This document shows, piece by piece, positions 1 to 12,481 of a stretch of DNA of 64,000 nt (positions within the stretch are counted from its first letter, which is position 1; the number at the start of each line of letters is the position of its first letter). The notes below the pieces were generated by a model, which was given only the letters and a program-made list of their open reading frames with translations, was not told the DNA's origin and ran no database searches. This stretch comes from Colletotrichum lupini (taxonomy: Eukaryota; Ascomycota; Sordariomycetes; Glomerellales; Glomerellaceae). The translations under genes and the position numbers were made by a program. The stretch is from the NCBI RefSeq assembly GCF_023278565.1, contig NC_064675.1, positions 2,418,001 through 2,482,000 on the forward strand. Reading direction: 5' to 3'.

Positions 1-1853
1 CGGCAAGTAGGTAAGGTAGGCGCAGACACACAAAAGTACAGGGAGGCACACTCTGGGCGCAAGCACACCAAGTGTGCACCTTCTTGCAACCTGCCCTGGA
101 AATTGAGGTGGTAGATGGGCTGGAACGAATGGGAATGATTGGATAGGAAGGACACTGAATGGGAGGGAAAGAGCGATGGCCGTGGGACGACGCGACGGGT
201 CGAGAACCTGCGGAGGGGCGGACGGCGATGCGGTGCGGTAGTGCGGTAGGTGCGGGTGCGGTGCGGTCGGTGGCAGGTGCAGCCAGCGGCTGGGTGGGCT
301 CCTTCTTTTCGCGGTGTGCGGGTTCCTTCACTCCTGGCGATGGATCACGGTGGGAATGTCCACCGTTTATATGCGCGTCGCGGGTCAGAGCTCCTTCCCA
401 ACTCCCCTTTCTTGCTGCCCTCTGCTTTCCCCCCAAAAAACACGCCTAGGCAGGGGTCACGCTGCTATGCTGATTGGGTCAGGATGCCCGAGCTGTGGCC
501 ACGCCTTCCCAAATCCTACATGAGCACAGCCGCTAGTCTCCTGCTTGACGGCCTCTGTACCTTTCTGTGCTAATTAAGCTCTGTTGGTACCTGCCTGGCC
601 ATCCACCTTCCTTCCCTCAGGGAGCACGGAAGGTAAGGTATCTTCAAGGCGTCCCGAATGTTCACATTGCGCCCACGTCGGCACGTCCTTCTCCAGTTCC
701 ATTTCTTGAACAACGCTTCTTTTCTCCTTCTCCTCCTTCTTCTTCCTCTCCCAACCTACCGGGATCTCTTGAGTCATCCTGTTCGCGCCCAAAAATACTC
801 GCACCTCATCGGCGTCATCACTAATTTCGCCACATGGTCGATGTCTCCCCCTTCGTCCCAGCTTACCGCCGCATGTCGCAACCTCGCAGACGTAGCTGCA
901 TCTCGAGGCGCGAAGTAACGTGAGGCAGGCTGAAAAGGATGGCTCAACCGAAGCAAGGTAGGCCACGGCAGGCTGGCTGATCTCTTTTACCGTCTCAGCC
1001 CCAGCTCCCATCATGTCGTTTCGGCCCCTGTTTTCAGATTCTAGACCTGGCATTTGCGCAACCTTGGACTTCGAGAAAGTCTTGTCTCGTTACTCTTCAT
1101 TCTCGATATGCCTTTATACCTCGTGGCCCTGACCTACGTACAAGCTTGCTTTGTCTTCATGAGACACCCAACATCGTCGAACCCCGCCGCCATCTGCCCT
1201 CAATGCTGCCTGGAGCTGGCACCCTCCCTGCTCCTTAGGCAGACGAGCTCTTTCTGCAGCGCGCCATCATCAAGGAACCCCGTCGTCCGAAAAAGATGTT
1301 TTCTGTCGCAAAGCCGTCGCGCTCCTCGACTCGTCAGTGTTTGAACCACACATGACTTCATCCGAGACCCACCACAGCTCCCTGCCCGTCTGAGCTTTGC
1401 GACGGCACCTTGAGTGAATGCCCCCGTCTACGGAGTAGGTCGCCAATCGCCCTTCCCGCCGAAGCGACTTTGCAGTGGGTCCACCTACGAAGAACTTATC
1501 TGCATCCTTCAACGCGTCTTCGCGAAATGTTTGTCAACGTTTTTCTGAACAGATATCACCCTACCACCGTCGTAATTTCCTGTCGGCGGACGGCCCGGTA
1601 TGCAGGAACGCAACTCAATCATGCAGGTAATCAAACCACTAAATTCTATTGTTTACACCATATCCTATTGGTGGCCAGGGATGAAGATAACGAAGAGAAA
1701 CAGCTGGAGACCACCCCAAGAGGCCACAACTGTAGAAACCGAGTTATCCCAACTCAGGTTTCGAGGTTGGCGTGCCTCGGTCTATGACAGTTTTTACTTG
1801 ATCTAATCAGACTTTTTTTTTCTAAAAACGGCAATCTGCCTTTAATAGGCTTT
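1..1853. other. Left-edge intergenic stretch, no supported gene
   Basis: Open frames here (the longest is 574-1053 on the minus strand, 159 codons) are short, overlap on both strands, and show no domain or motif I recognise. Their composition follows local C/T-rich and G-rich tracts rather than protein-like patterns. The first bases contain the GGTAAGGTAGG-type motif seen in other spacers of this window. Part of the sequence next to 1854 is probably the 3' untranslated region of the hydrolase gene on the minus strand. Confidence 0.5.
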
Positions 1854-3156
1854 CTACTGGATGTGTTTTCTGATGGCTGACGTGAGTGTCCGCAGACCCT
1901 TGAGTCTCTTGTCTTCGGTGCTTGACAGGAATAACGAAACAACGGGCCAGGCGTGTATCCCGCCATCCTCGCTACGACTGTCGACCTCGGTACTTTTGAC
2001 CAAGACGTTAATCAGGTCCTTGATGTCGGGTGCGAACACCTCTTCTGATCCGTACGTGATGAAGAAGCCACAAAGTGGACTAGCTTCCGCCCACACCCGA
2101 GGATCGGCGCACTGCCCAGGCGACGCGGTCTTGTCGTAGACATGCGCTGCCCCAGCATACTGCACCGCGTAGTTCCATAGCGTGTCGCGATCCAGAAAGT
2201 CGCTGGCCGTATTTTCATGCTTGTTGGAGATGAGCTTGGCCCACGGCGAAATCAAGACGCAAAGCCCTGGAAGCGGGGACTCTGAGGCTTGACGCAAGTG
2301 CTCCTGACTTCGACCTTCAGATGCGGTGGAATCGTCACTCTTTTCCTTGAATGCCCGGGCCTCGTTCATGTGACCCAGCTCCAGCAACAGCGTCAATATC
2401 AGGGTTGCTCCCGCTGAGTCTCCTGCAACGACCACCTTCCGAGGGTCTCCAACTTTTTTCAGGACATGCTTATAGCCCCTCAAAGTCTCGTACATTTGCC
2501 TTGGGTACATTTTATCGGGCACGAGGGTGTACTCTAGAGAGAATATGGCAGGGTTCCGGTAGCCGGCTTGGACGAGTAACGAGTGCCACGACAGAAGAAA
2601 CTCGAGGTAAAAGTACGCGGAGCCCATGGCAAAACCGCCTCCGTGGGCGTAGTATACCACAATGTCGGGCGGTTGTGACGCATCCTTTTGGATCCAAACC
2701 CCTTCGAAGCCGTGTTGGCCCTATCATTCAAGTCAGCCACCGGCCATTGTGCACTGAGATGTAGGTTACACTCACCTTTTCCTTGTGCTCACTCCAGGTC
2801 GCAGGTGACCTGAGATAGCCATGCCGCAGCATTCGAAACCGCAGAAACGGCAGAGATATGTACTTTGAAAAGAAGACACGTCCAATATTGGTTGGCAAGT
2901 TTGCAAAGGCGTAACGCACGCAGCGTATGACTAAATCTTCGAAGAAACTCGCGCGCTGCACAAAAGGCGACTGCTCATCGTGGCTGAGTAGATATCGCTC
3001 GTGGAACAGGGACGTCGGCAGTTGAAACACGAGAAAAGGCAGCATCTTCAGAGTGACCACTACCGTTGGGAAGAAACCGACATTGATGAGGAGCTGCGGC
3101 GTCAGGAAGATGACAAAGACCAGACAGTCGAGCAGTGATACCGGTCCCAGGATCAT
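1854..3156 (-). CDS. Membrane-anchored alpha/beta hydrolase (HSL / steryl-acetyl-hydrolase-like)
   Basis: Two exons, 3156-2776 and 2720-1854, are joined across a 55-nt intron (2775-2721, GTGAG...ATAG, phase 0), giving about 415 residues. The N-terminus is hydrophobic (about residues 5-45), suggesting membrane anchoring at the ER with no cleavage site obvious. An HGGGF oxyanion-hole motif lies near residue 153, the nucleophile elbow GDSAG has its serine near 229, an acidic residue follows in the EVFAPD stretch, and the catalytic histidine is in GGIHAWP near 383. This is the order of the hormone-sensitive-lipase branch of alpha/beta hydrolases, which includes fungal steryl acetyl hydrolases and many uncharacterised esterases. 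The substrate cannot be told from sequence. An A/T-rich TATAA-like stretch lies about 75 bases before the ATG (3229-3240, minus sense). The next gene upstream, CEG1, lies more than 1.3 kb away in the same orientation, so the two need not be co-regulated. Confidence 0.87.
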
Positions 3157-4523
3157 GGTGGGCGGCGGTGCTGCAATTGTTGCACCGAACCGTGGGCCGA
3201 CTTATTATTCCAAGCGTGACGTTACGTAGATTATAAAATTGCGGTGCAGAGGTGGTCGTTTTGTATCAGAGGCGCCAATTGGATTTATCGTGAGCCACAG
3301 GACAAATCTGGAAGAGAGGAAGAAAAGGAAATTGAGGATTGAAGCAAAAACTGAGGTCGATGGTAGGAGGGGAGCTTGTCTCCAGATTAATGGTTTCAAG
3401 GTTGTAGCTTCGGACTTCTCTCGATAGGCACTACCTTGAGCCATTCCATCCCTCCCTTGGCCGCCCAAACAATCGATTTCCCACGGCGTGGGCTAATGTA
3501 AGACTGAGAAACGAGAAGCTTTTGGCTTTCTTTCGTGACGTCTTCGAGGTTACGGAAGGCAGTCCCCAGTGTCCGTGCCTGCTCAGACACTACCTACTAC
3601 CTGGTGCGGGGGGGCGGCGCACACTTGTTTCCTGAGCTTGATGGTTTGTTGGGGAGAGCTGGAGCTCTTACCTAAGGTAAGGTGCCGAGCACCGGTTTAG
3701 CCCATCCATTCTCATTACCTTTGTCGGGGATGGCGACGGGAGCATGTCAGCACCTGCCGCGACATTTCCATGTCTACATTTTCTGGTGGTAGTGAGACCA
3801 ACCCAGCCAGGAGGAATTACCCAGACCTTGGTAGATCTGAATCAGACATCCATCTGGATCAAGGAAAAGCGAATGGCAGCGAGCAATGGGGTGCGAAACC
3901 TTCCATGTCATCCCTTGTTGGGCTTTTTGGCTCGTGATTGTGGAACAAGTATTTCACCACATACAACTTGGTCATGTTTAGGAAAGAGTGCAATCAGCAT
4001 CCCTTTTCCCCTACAAGAGGTCATGGGGGTTGGCCAGTCAGCGTCGCTTCAAGAAAAAGGAGTCCCTTCTAGCAATATGAATTACTCTTTTTATTTCAAA
4101 TGTACTCGATACACTCTCATGCCCCCGGGAGACCGGTATGCCCTCCTCGCTTATCCTATAAGCTAGAAAACGCCAAAATAGTTCATGCTCACATCCTAGC
4201 CGGACATCGGCAGAGTAGAGAATTGATGAGGGTTGCGTGAAAGGAGGCAATATCTCAACCTCCGCCCTCGTCTCTTTTGACCTCCCCTCCGTATTCTCTG
4301 TTTCTTGCTTGGGGAGGCTTTTTTTTTTTTGCATAAAACACAACACCAAGACGCCTTCGTCAATCCTGATCCGCACACGTACAGTACTCACACATCATCC
4401 ACGCCGTGGTTCCTCAACCCCCCGTACCGCGCCACCCCTGGAATATGACCATATCTCTCATCTGCTTCTTCTTCACTCATCCCTTCTTCCTCTTTGCGTA
4501 GGAAAAAAAAACCGATAAAAAGA
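3157..4523. other. Intergenic, hydrolase 5' side / CEG1 3' side
   Basis: I see no gene. It should hold the promoter of the minus-strand hydrolase and the terminator region of CEG1. A TTACCTAAGGTAAGG motif occurs at 3668-3682, one member of the palindromic family found across the window. T-rich runs at 4320-4330 and 4502-4509 lie just beyond the CEG1 stop codon. Confidence 0.5.
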
Positions 4524-5845
4524 CTACCGCTTGGCATTCCGCGTCTTCCAATTATCCTTGATCCCCTTAGCCGCCTCCGCAAGATCCTTCTCCGTAACCC
4601 GGTCCTCGATACTCTCCATGACGCTCTTGATGGTAGAAATGTGATTCGCCTCCGACTTGTCGTCGCGAAACCGGATAATCCGCCACCGGCCCAGGTCGTC
4701 CTTGTGACACTCCACGATGCGGTCGTTGAGCGGGTCCCCGAGTCCCTTCAACACCTCCCACTCCTCCTCGGTAATATGCACCTCGTCAAAGAACTGATAC
4801 CGCCCGTCCCCCATGAAGCTCCACAGCTCCGCCCGCGGCACGGCCTCGTAGTCCACAAAGGGGCCCTCGGCCTCCTCGTCCCCTTCCCCCGGCCGCACCG
4901 TGGGGAACGTCATCCGCAGCCGGCAGTCGACCGTGTTCTCTTCCGGCGGCTTCCACTTCAAGATGTGCGGGTCGGTGCCGTGCTTGTACTCGCTGCTGAC
5001 GCACGTGAAGATGAGCCCGTCGTTGCCGTGCCTCAGCTTGGGCAGGATCTCGCGAAACATCATCTCGATGCCGTAGCTCAGCTGCATGGCCTTCATCTCC
5101 ACCAGGAACGGCTGGAAATCCCGCTCCTCCGGGTACTGCTTGAACAAGTCCCGGTAGGGCTTGTAAATGTTCTCGTTGAAGTAGGCGAGCCGCTTGTCGA
5201 GCGTCCGCGACATCAGGTCCTGTCCGTCCAGCACGAGGCAGTCAAAGACGAGGAACCGCGGCTCCTTTGTGCCCTTTCCCGTGTCGTCCATGACCAGCTC
5301 GCCGTCGATGAGCGTGCGCGTGTGGAATTTGGTCAGGTCGTCCTTGCGCGGGAAGTGGAAGCTGCTGTTCTTGATGAACCAGTAGTCGTTTTTCCGGTCG
5401 ATTAGGTAGTGGATCTCCCGGCCCTCGTCTTCCGTGAGGTATAGCAGGTACCGGATGCCGTCTGACTTTTCGCAAACATAGTAGCTGTTGTCGCGCTCGC
5501 GAGCGCGTTAGTTGTCAGCGAAAAGAGTTGCGAATCACCAATTCCTCCCAGCCTCCGTTTATCATGGTTCCGGTAGCCAAAGGCATTCGCCGAATAAACG
5601 GGTGCAGAGGCTGGAGCCTGTATGAACGGCGCGACAAGGAGCACTCACTCTCTATTCCGTAACTCATCGACGTGTTTCCGCGCGAAGCTGACGGGCTGCG
5701 CGCCGGGGAAGCTGGTCTGGTTGCGATGCAAGAGATTGGCGACCTCGCGGCGCAAGTCGAACAGCAGTTGACCGTCGGCCTTGATGCCCGGTTCTGCGAT
5801 CGAGGCAATCGGGCCCTCGGGAGGCGGACCCTGTACGCCATCCAT
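4524..5845 (-). CDS. CEG1: mRNA-capping enzyme subunit alpha (mRNA guanylyltransferase)
   Basis: This nuclear enzyme transfers GMP from GTP to the 5' diphosphate end of nascent pre-mRNA, forming the cap, through a lysine-GMP intermediate. Exons 5845-5649 and 5484-4524 (intron 5648-5485, 164 nt, with a CTAAC branch site and ACAG acceptor) give 385 residues, close to the usual fungal length. Nucleotidyltransferase motif I reads EKSDGIR, with the catalytic lysine at about residue 72. Further motifs follow in order: the IDGELV motif after the DRKNDYWF stretch, DGLIF, LKWKPP near the middle, and RFRDDK towards the C-terminus in the OB-fold part. An alternative ATG 12 codons upstream (5881) is open, but 5845 begins the MDGVQGPPP sequence and gives the usual short N-terminus. 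The triphosphatase is a separate protein in fungi and is not in this window. Confidence 0.95.
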
Positions 5846-6427
5846 GGTTGCGGATGGACCTTTTTTTCTGGTGTTGCGCAAAAGGGGGAGAGAAGGAAGT
5901 ACAAGTCGGTTCCGGTCCTCCGTTGGTCTAGGTAGCCTCGCGACACCAAAGTCTCGGAGCTTTATCGGCCTCTTATCGATAAGGCACAGAGATAAGACCG
6001 TCCGTGCATCAACACCGTCTCCGTGGTCTCTCAGAATTCACATCCTGGATAAATGAGCTCTTCACAGGATTCGAAGGCTCTGCCTAAAACAGATACCTCT
6101 TACAGCCTCATCGACAAGGCTTGCGAGAGAGATACAGCCGCTCATTGAGGCCAACTCTGTGACCAACGAGGCCAAACACTGGAAAACGTGACGTATTTCG
6201 AGTATAGTACTTTGAACTGAGTTGATTAATTGCCTTTCACTATCCCATGACTTTTACGAATGTCGAATCCCTCGTAAACGCCAAATGAGTCTTGCTTGTC
6301 CCACGTCAGCCACCCGATAGACTCAACGCCTCATCAAATTATTGGAAACAGCTCGAGGCCTCTGAGCCTTGTCTGTTTTGATATCAGTGCGCGTTTTCCC
6401 TTTCTCCCTAATGAACCAAACATACCC
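5846..6427. other. Intergenic CEG1-SNX41 spacer
   Basis: A 582-base gap between two minus-strand genes. It should contain the 3' end of SNX41 transcripts and the CEG1 promoter. I see no open frame with protein-like composition and no RNA gene. Confidence 0.5.
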
Positions 6428-8583
6428 TCAACTTTCGTCAATCTTGGCGACCTCGGCTTTGGCATCCTCCCAGGTCTCCTTGTTCTTCTTGGCCCACTCA
6501 ATTTGGCTCTTGGCATAAGCCAGCTGTGATAAATCGAGTCAGCACGGATTCGCTCCTAGTACTGTACTGGTCAATCAACTTACCATGTAACGACGAAGGT
6601 CCTCTTCCTTCTCTCCCTGGAATCTCTTCAAGTCCTTCAAAATGCTTGCGCTAGCCTCCTTCACATCATGCTCAGAGACCACTTTGGCTTGCTCAAGCTG
6701 CTCGATGCTCTCCCTTGTCTTTCCAATCATGTCACGACGAGTTCTCTCGGGGTCGACGTCAGCTACACCTTGAATAGCGTGACGAATCGGTCCGAAAATC
6801 TTGTTCGTGATTGAGTTGCTGCTCGCGGCCTTCTTATGGCCTGGAGTTGAGTTGCTTCTCTGCGGGACACCCTGGGTCGCGGTCGGGACCGGCTCGCCAT
6901 GGGTAGGAGGGAAGTCGGAGTCGATGGAAGCTGTGTCTTCGGCACTGCCCTCGCGCTGATGGTGTGATGTGTTAGCCTCTCTAAGGCTTGTAGACCGCTT
7001 CGGCGCTGGCGCAATTTGCTGGCTGCTGCTGAGATATTGCTCGATGCGCTTGGCCTCTTGCTCGCTGCGCTCTAGTTGGTCCAGCAGCGCAATCTTCTTG
7101 CTGAGTTCGTCGCTAGTCTGCTCTTGCTGCACCCGCTTGAGCACCCTGTACTTCAGCACGCTGCGAACAACACCTGCGAACTGCGCATTCTCTCGCATAG
7201 GCTCTGCGAAACTGGCACCGAGAGATCCAGAAAGCTCCTCAGTAGCGATGTAGGAGGAGTCGGCCGCCTGTCCCACTCTCTCGAGGGCAGGGCCCAAAGA
7301 GGGTGCCTGTTCTGATAGCGCGAACGCATTAAACTTGGAGCCCAGTTCGCAAAGATCGGCGGCCAGTGCAGACAGGTGGCTCAGGGTCCGACGGTTGACC
7401 TTCTCCATGGACCCCGACAACAGTTGCTCCAGTTCCTTGATCGATGCCTCATATGTGATGAAGTAAGGGTCAAGTTCTTGCTCGCTCAGGGTGTGGCTGT
7501 CGGGAGGGAATCGGCCAAAGACATGGGACCCAGTTCCAGCGATCGCGCCGGGATCGACACCAGGGCCGCCCGTCGTCTTGAGCTTAGCGGAAGCTGATGG
7601 TACGGGAAGGAAGTTGTGAGCAGGTGTAGGGTTCGCAGGATCCAAAGGTGGCGCCTTCAGGACTGACTTGGGCACTGAGGCGACTGGATGAGAGTGAAGG
7701 ACCTCACTCTGCGATAGATCAGCTACCGGATCACTGTGGAGAAGATCTTTTCAACTTACCCAGCTAGCATTGGGGTCCAAGAATCTCCACCAAACACCGT
7801 CTGTTCGGATCTCCTCCATGCGGCGGCATCGATTCAGGAACACGGCAAGCATGCGCTTGCGCAGGTCGATAATCTGCTGATCTTGCTTTGCGCTCGTAGG
7901 GTTCGCGGCGTAGTCTGCCATGGTATGCTTCTCGGGGATTGGGGGTATAATGAGGGTAGGATGCAGCCGGGTCAATGCCTCACGCAAAGACGCGAATTCC
8001 GAGTATCGTCGGCGCACTTCGAGGTTCTATGAAACAGTCAGTACCCCAACTATCGAGGGAGCGATCCATCGCACAGCCACATACGCCTGTCCGGATGGTG
8101 TAGACAATGTATTTTCCACCGCTCTCCGCGCTCTTTCCTGCATCCGTAATGAGAATAGTCATGCTCGGATTCTCCCAGAGGATCTGCTCGACGCGGCTTT
8201 CGTAGCCGCCGGGCTTGGGGCGCGGGACAAGATCGCCTCTGTCTCTAGCAATCGGCTCATTGTCGCTGCTCTCAGCTTCGCTGTCTGGGAGGGTATGGGA
8301 GCGATTCTGAGGAGCCTCATCGCTTGTGGTCGACGGGGTCTGAGGGATGTCGAATCGCTGGTCTAGAGTCTCCCAGTCGGCATCAGTACTGTCTGAAGAA
8401 TCATCCAGATCTATGGTTTCCATCATTTTCCGAAATCTTCAAAACGACGAGGATTGAGCTGGGGTAGAATCGCGACATACACTCACGGGTAGTAGGAGAG
8501 GCTGGGTTGGCAGAAGAGGAAGTCAGGCTGTCTCTCCGGTCAAAGCCCTCGGCATAGGGATTATTATCCTCATCGTTCCACAT
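6428..8583 (-). CDS. SNX41: Sorting nexin SNX41/ATG20-type (PX-BAR protein)
   Basis: Five exons (8583-8487, 8410-8085, 8026-7760, 7708-6584, 6523-6428) with introns of 76, 58, 51 and 60 nt give 636 residues, the length expected for filamentous-fungal SNX41. The opening MWNDEDNNPY is characteristic of this family. A PX domain (about residues 90-225) contains the RRRYSEF motif that binds phosphatidylinositol 3-phosphate, followed by the IPPIPEK loop and the WWRFLDP end. The C-terminal half is coiled-coil-rich and BAR-like, with a low-complexity Ser/Thr insert around the middle, and ends in the helical LAYAKSQIEW segment supplied by the short last exon. The family acts with SNX4 in endosome-to-Golgi retrieval and in selective autophagy. 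The first intron could use an alternative acceptor 18 nt further in (CTTCAG) and stay in frame. SNX41 and ATG20 are closely related, so the exact name is less sure than the family. Confidence 0.92.
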
Positions 8584-10051
8584 CGTTTCAGTGTCGGATT
8601 GGAAGGAATAGCAAACAAAGCTATAGGTCGATATTCAATCGTCCAGAAGGGTTTGCAGTCTCAAACGGGATGCGCAATCGGGGATGCGCAGCTGAGCCGG
8701 GAGCTGCGGGGGGGGGAGAGGGGTGGGAATGATGGAAGGCACTTGTCTGTCGGCATGCGACAAGCATGCGGTTGATGATCGCAACGTCCGGTTAATGTTG
8801 AAAGCTGTCCCAGGAAAAAGTGAAAGGCTTGAGGCTGACGGAATAAAGGTCGGTTGAAAGAGAGTTATGATACGGACAAGCAGACTTGTCGGGCGGCAGC
8901 GTGGGGAGAGGTGATCGGGGCTGCGCGAGGTTGGACTAAGGTGAGCTCCAGGGTGCAGCAAGTGCCTTTCCGGCCGGAGTAGCAGGCAATGACGAAGCCA
9001 CCTCCCCTGGGGGCCCTGCTTCTGCTGCTTGCTGCTTTTGTCATACGCACCCGGACAAGGTATCTCACCTTCATCGCGCACGGGCCAAAGTGACACAAAT
9101 ACCTGTCTTACCAAGTTACCCCTGCTTTACCGCAGTAAACATCCCGCTGGGCTTCTCTGTGCTTTCCAACTCATGCACATCTCGGCATATCTTATGAACC
9201 ACAGCTGCACAAATCTCTGAATTCCATTGGGCATGGACGAGCCGTCTGTCTGCATTGCTCTACATCCTTGCAGCACATCTGAACCCTTATTCCTATCCCC
9301 AATACCTATCTAAATCGGTTCTAAACAAGCTTTGGTGAGGCAAGTGGCCAGGTACACATGCTATTCCACCTATCTTGTCGGGACCAAAACCACCAGCCCT
9401 TAGCCAGAAACCAGGTCGCTGTCTGAAGTGCACGATACTTCGTAAGGTCCGAACCTTGTTCCATAGTCGTTCCAGGGAACCCCATTTTCGTGCATCAACC
9501 GTTCTTTTTCGCCGCCCGTTCGTGTCAAAAACACAGTCATAAGTCTTTCACCGTAACCTAGTACGCTCTTCTTGATGGCTTCCTTCGCAGCTGCTCAGGA
9601 GCATACTTACCGCCGCCCTGGTGGATTGGTCTCGGAGGAGACGGAGGCGGCGAGTCGTCGCTCAGCGAGTCACTGGTCTCCGTGACATCAGAACAAGACA
9701 CGTCGAATCTCAATATCAGTCAGCATCCACTTGTCATTCCTTTAACGATTCATTTATGTGGCTCACCGAAGCTCTTCAGTTCTACTCGATAATCTCCGTA
9801 AGTGCTGGTTGGGACTCGAGCTCTGGTCATGTTTCTTCTCTGTTGTTTTGACCGGGCTGCTTTGAGGATCCGGTACTGGCTTCTTCAGCGCCTCGGCAGA
9901 ATGTACGGCTGTACCTAAGACGTCTGGATGATCTCGACTAACTTCGCGGACTGCGTTCTCCTTGGGGCTATGTTTATCAACGGATTTCCCCTGCTGCCGC
10001 TTTCTATCAATCGTATCAGCTCACGGTTCTAATCAAAGATGAAGAAGTGCT
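8584..10051. other. Intergenic, SNX41 promoter side
   Basis: About 1.5 kb without a supportable gene. Short frames on both strands (for example 8635-9114 minus, 159 codons, rich in Pro, Ser and Arg) match nothing I recognise and lie where the SNX41 promoter and 5' leader should be. A purine-rich G tract sits at 8701-8725. Confidence 0.5.
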
Positions 10052-11572
10052 TTACTCTTTGCCCTTGCTCGAGCTGGCTTCCGCGGCCATTGGCGAAGTG
10101 ACGGTACGACTAGACGCGAAGTCCACATGATCGCTGACCAGGTCAGTAGATATCGAGAGCTCAGGCTGAGATGTATCTTACCTATCTTCTTTGGCCGAGG
10201 GCTTCTGATCGTTCTTCGTATTGCATAATCTGGCTCCTGCAGCTGATCTATTCCCATTCTTTAGGGCACTGTGTCTCGTCAGCTCTCCATTAATGACTGT
10301 AGTTGAGAGATCATACCTCTTAAGGGGCTTGGCGACAGGGCGACTAGGATAAGTTCCAGCAGTTTCGGTGTCTTCGCAGATCGGTATGGAAGTCGGACAT
10401 GTCTTTGTATTATCACGCTCAGCCTGAACTTGTTTCTTGACCGGAGACTCGGTGGTGGCGGCCTTCCCCCGCGATTCACATTGAACTTCGCTACCCGAGT
10501 TGGCTGGGATTGACAAAGCATCCTGTATAGTTGTCGGAGTGAGGTAGTCGTCACTCTGGACAGTGGCAACCGCGGGAGACACTTCAAGCGGTCTCATCGC
10601 GTCTGCTCCATGCGCTGCAGTCCTCTTGATCCGCATTTCAGGAGAAGGCGGCGTAGCAACAGATGTCGCTGAGGTCCTCGAATGGTGACTGCTGCGTATG
10701 GATGGAGCTCGGGTTGAGTCCGAGTCAGAGCTGGCAATGGTTGACGCTCTACCGACTGGGTTGTTAAACAGACTGAAGAGCCTTCGGGCAAGTGACAGCC
10801 TTCTTCGCGGGGGCTGTTGAGAGCGCTGCTCACTTTGCTGAAGGCCAGGCCCCTGTTTCCATGGATAATGAGGGTGTTGCTGGGCTTGAGGATAAGGCTG
10901 CGGTTGCTGTTGGTACTGGGCATTGACCGGGAATGCCGGGACTGCAGAGGGCTCTTGAGAGTTTCCAAATGCTTGCGCCCTCATCGGATAGTACTGATTT
11001 GCCTGGTTCGCCTGATAAGCCATCGGATAGGGGTAGATCGGTTGAGGTGGTCGGAATGGCATCGGCATTGGCATGGGAAGGGGAACCGGGACTGGCAGAG
11101 GAGGAGGTGGAGAAATATGAAGAATAGTCGGATGAGCGATCAATACTTGAGGAGGCTGTTGCGTGCCTGTCAGCCCCTCATGTCTGAAGAAGAAGCGCGA
11201 GTGCTGTGACTTGATAGAGGCTGCTTGGCTTCTGGGTCTCGGTCGTCTTCTGGTCCGGACAAGGATGAGGTCACCAACAACCCAATTGTCCTGCTTCTTT
11301 TTCGATCGTAGAAAGAAAATCAGACCAAGAAAGAGAGATAGGAACACCACAACAATAGTGACAAGAACCCCAGCCTGCTGTGCTTCACTGAGGCATCCCC
11401 ATCCAGAACACTGAACTTGAGATCCTGGCGGCACTGGAGATACTGGGGGCAATGGACCGCTTGGTTCCTCAACCTGTCGGTCTGTCAGGAATTTGGTGAC
11501 CCAACCGTGAACAGAATCCTCCAAAACGCCATCCCTGTCTCTCCCAGCTTTGGGTTGGGGAATGGCGGGCAT
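10052..11572 (-). CDS. Single-pass membrane protein with long disordered tail, function unknown
   Basis: Not recognised. The main exon runs from ATG 11572 (an in-frame ATG 14 codons upstream at 11614 is possible) to 10182. It joins 10109-10052 across a 72-nt intron (GTAAGA donor, CTGAC branch, CTAG acceptor), giving about 482 residues ending ASSSKGKE. An N-terminal Pro-rich segment of about 65 residues is followed by one strong transmembrane helix (roughly residues 68-88) and a basic stop (RSKKK). The tail is predicted disordered: a Pro/Met/Tyr-rich block, a Gln/Pro-rich block, and a Ser/Arg-rich block with several RRxS-like possible kinase sites. With few residues before the helix and no cleavable signal, a type III or tail-out topology is possible. 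A 48-nt stretch (10316-10269) also has intron signals and may be spliced out in frame, giving 466 residues. It is divergent to CTR9. Confidence 0.72.
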
Positions 11573-12481
11573 GATGAGCCGTAAAGAGGATAAAAGCTGT
11601 CTGAAGGGTCGCAATTGTGGTCGAATGCTGGCTTGATACCTCTTTCAGCTGAAATGATAGAGAAGAAAAGACGAAGATAAATCGATCTCACTTTTCGAGA
11701 AAGTAAAATCCTAAGTGAACGGTGGTGTGAAAGAACCAAGTTTGTATGTGGTAGGCTGGGAAGTTGACAGTGAAGGCGCGCCTGCCTCTGTTGGTCAACC
11801 AGGGCAACCTCAGTTGCTCCTTCCCCCGCTGGCTTATTGAACTGTCCAAAGCCCTATATAAATCTTTATTCTAAAAGTATCGGCAGTTTAAGCTCGTTCT
11901 TCTAGCGAAAGATTTGTTGTAGGACCAGAAGTTTTCCTCTTCTTTCTGCCCATAGTGATGAGCCAGAACTCTCACCTCTTTCCCAGTCAATATATGATTC
12001 TTATTCGCTTGCACAATGGCTGTGTCATGGAACGAACTGAGACAGAACCATCCAAGAAGTTCACGCATATAATTGCAATAAATCATCTTGACTTGGAAAG
12101 CTTGGCTATTTTGTAGGATAACTCATCTTGTAGCAAGTTGAAGACATGAGAATGTGTAAGTGAGCATTAAAGTATCCAGTACATATCACAGGGCTCTTAG
12201 TTGGCCTGCGACACCTGTACCTCGGACATCTCATGGCAGATTGACCAATCAAAACTTGAGCAACGTTGGTCAACAGCTGCGCTGCAAGAGTACCCCCCCT
12301 AGCGTCTCTTATGGACCCATATGCAAGGCCGACTGAGCAGGCGTGGCAGGCAAGTGCTACGCGACGGATTGATCTTTCTCAGCCTCATCCCAGCTTCCCC
12401 CGAATTTCTGGATTGCCTCACTTTCCATCCACTTCATCACCAAACTTATCCGAGGCATGTCATAGCCTCCCATCCGCCAAA
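11573..12481. promoter_or_regulatory. Divergent intergenic region between membrane-protein gene and CTR9
   Basis: About 0.9 kb separates two divergent genes, so it must hold both promoters. The middle (about 11860-12180) is A/T-richer than the flanks. The CTR9 frame stays open upstream to an ATG at 12266, but the MSVLRNG start at 12482 is preferred because conserved CTR9 sequence begins soon after it. No discrete factor site is claimed. Confidence 0.5.

Noticed and set aside
4494..5405. 303-codon open frame on the plus strand
   Set aside because: It lies antisense to the capping-enzyme exon, which has clear family motifs. The open frame is a by-product of G/C-rich third positions.
12266..12481. 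Upstream in-frame extension of CTR9 by 72 codons
   Set aside because: The extension has no CTR9-like sequence and resembles leader DNA; the ATG at 12482 gives the family-like N-terminus.
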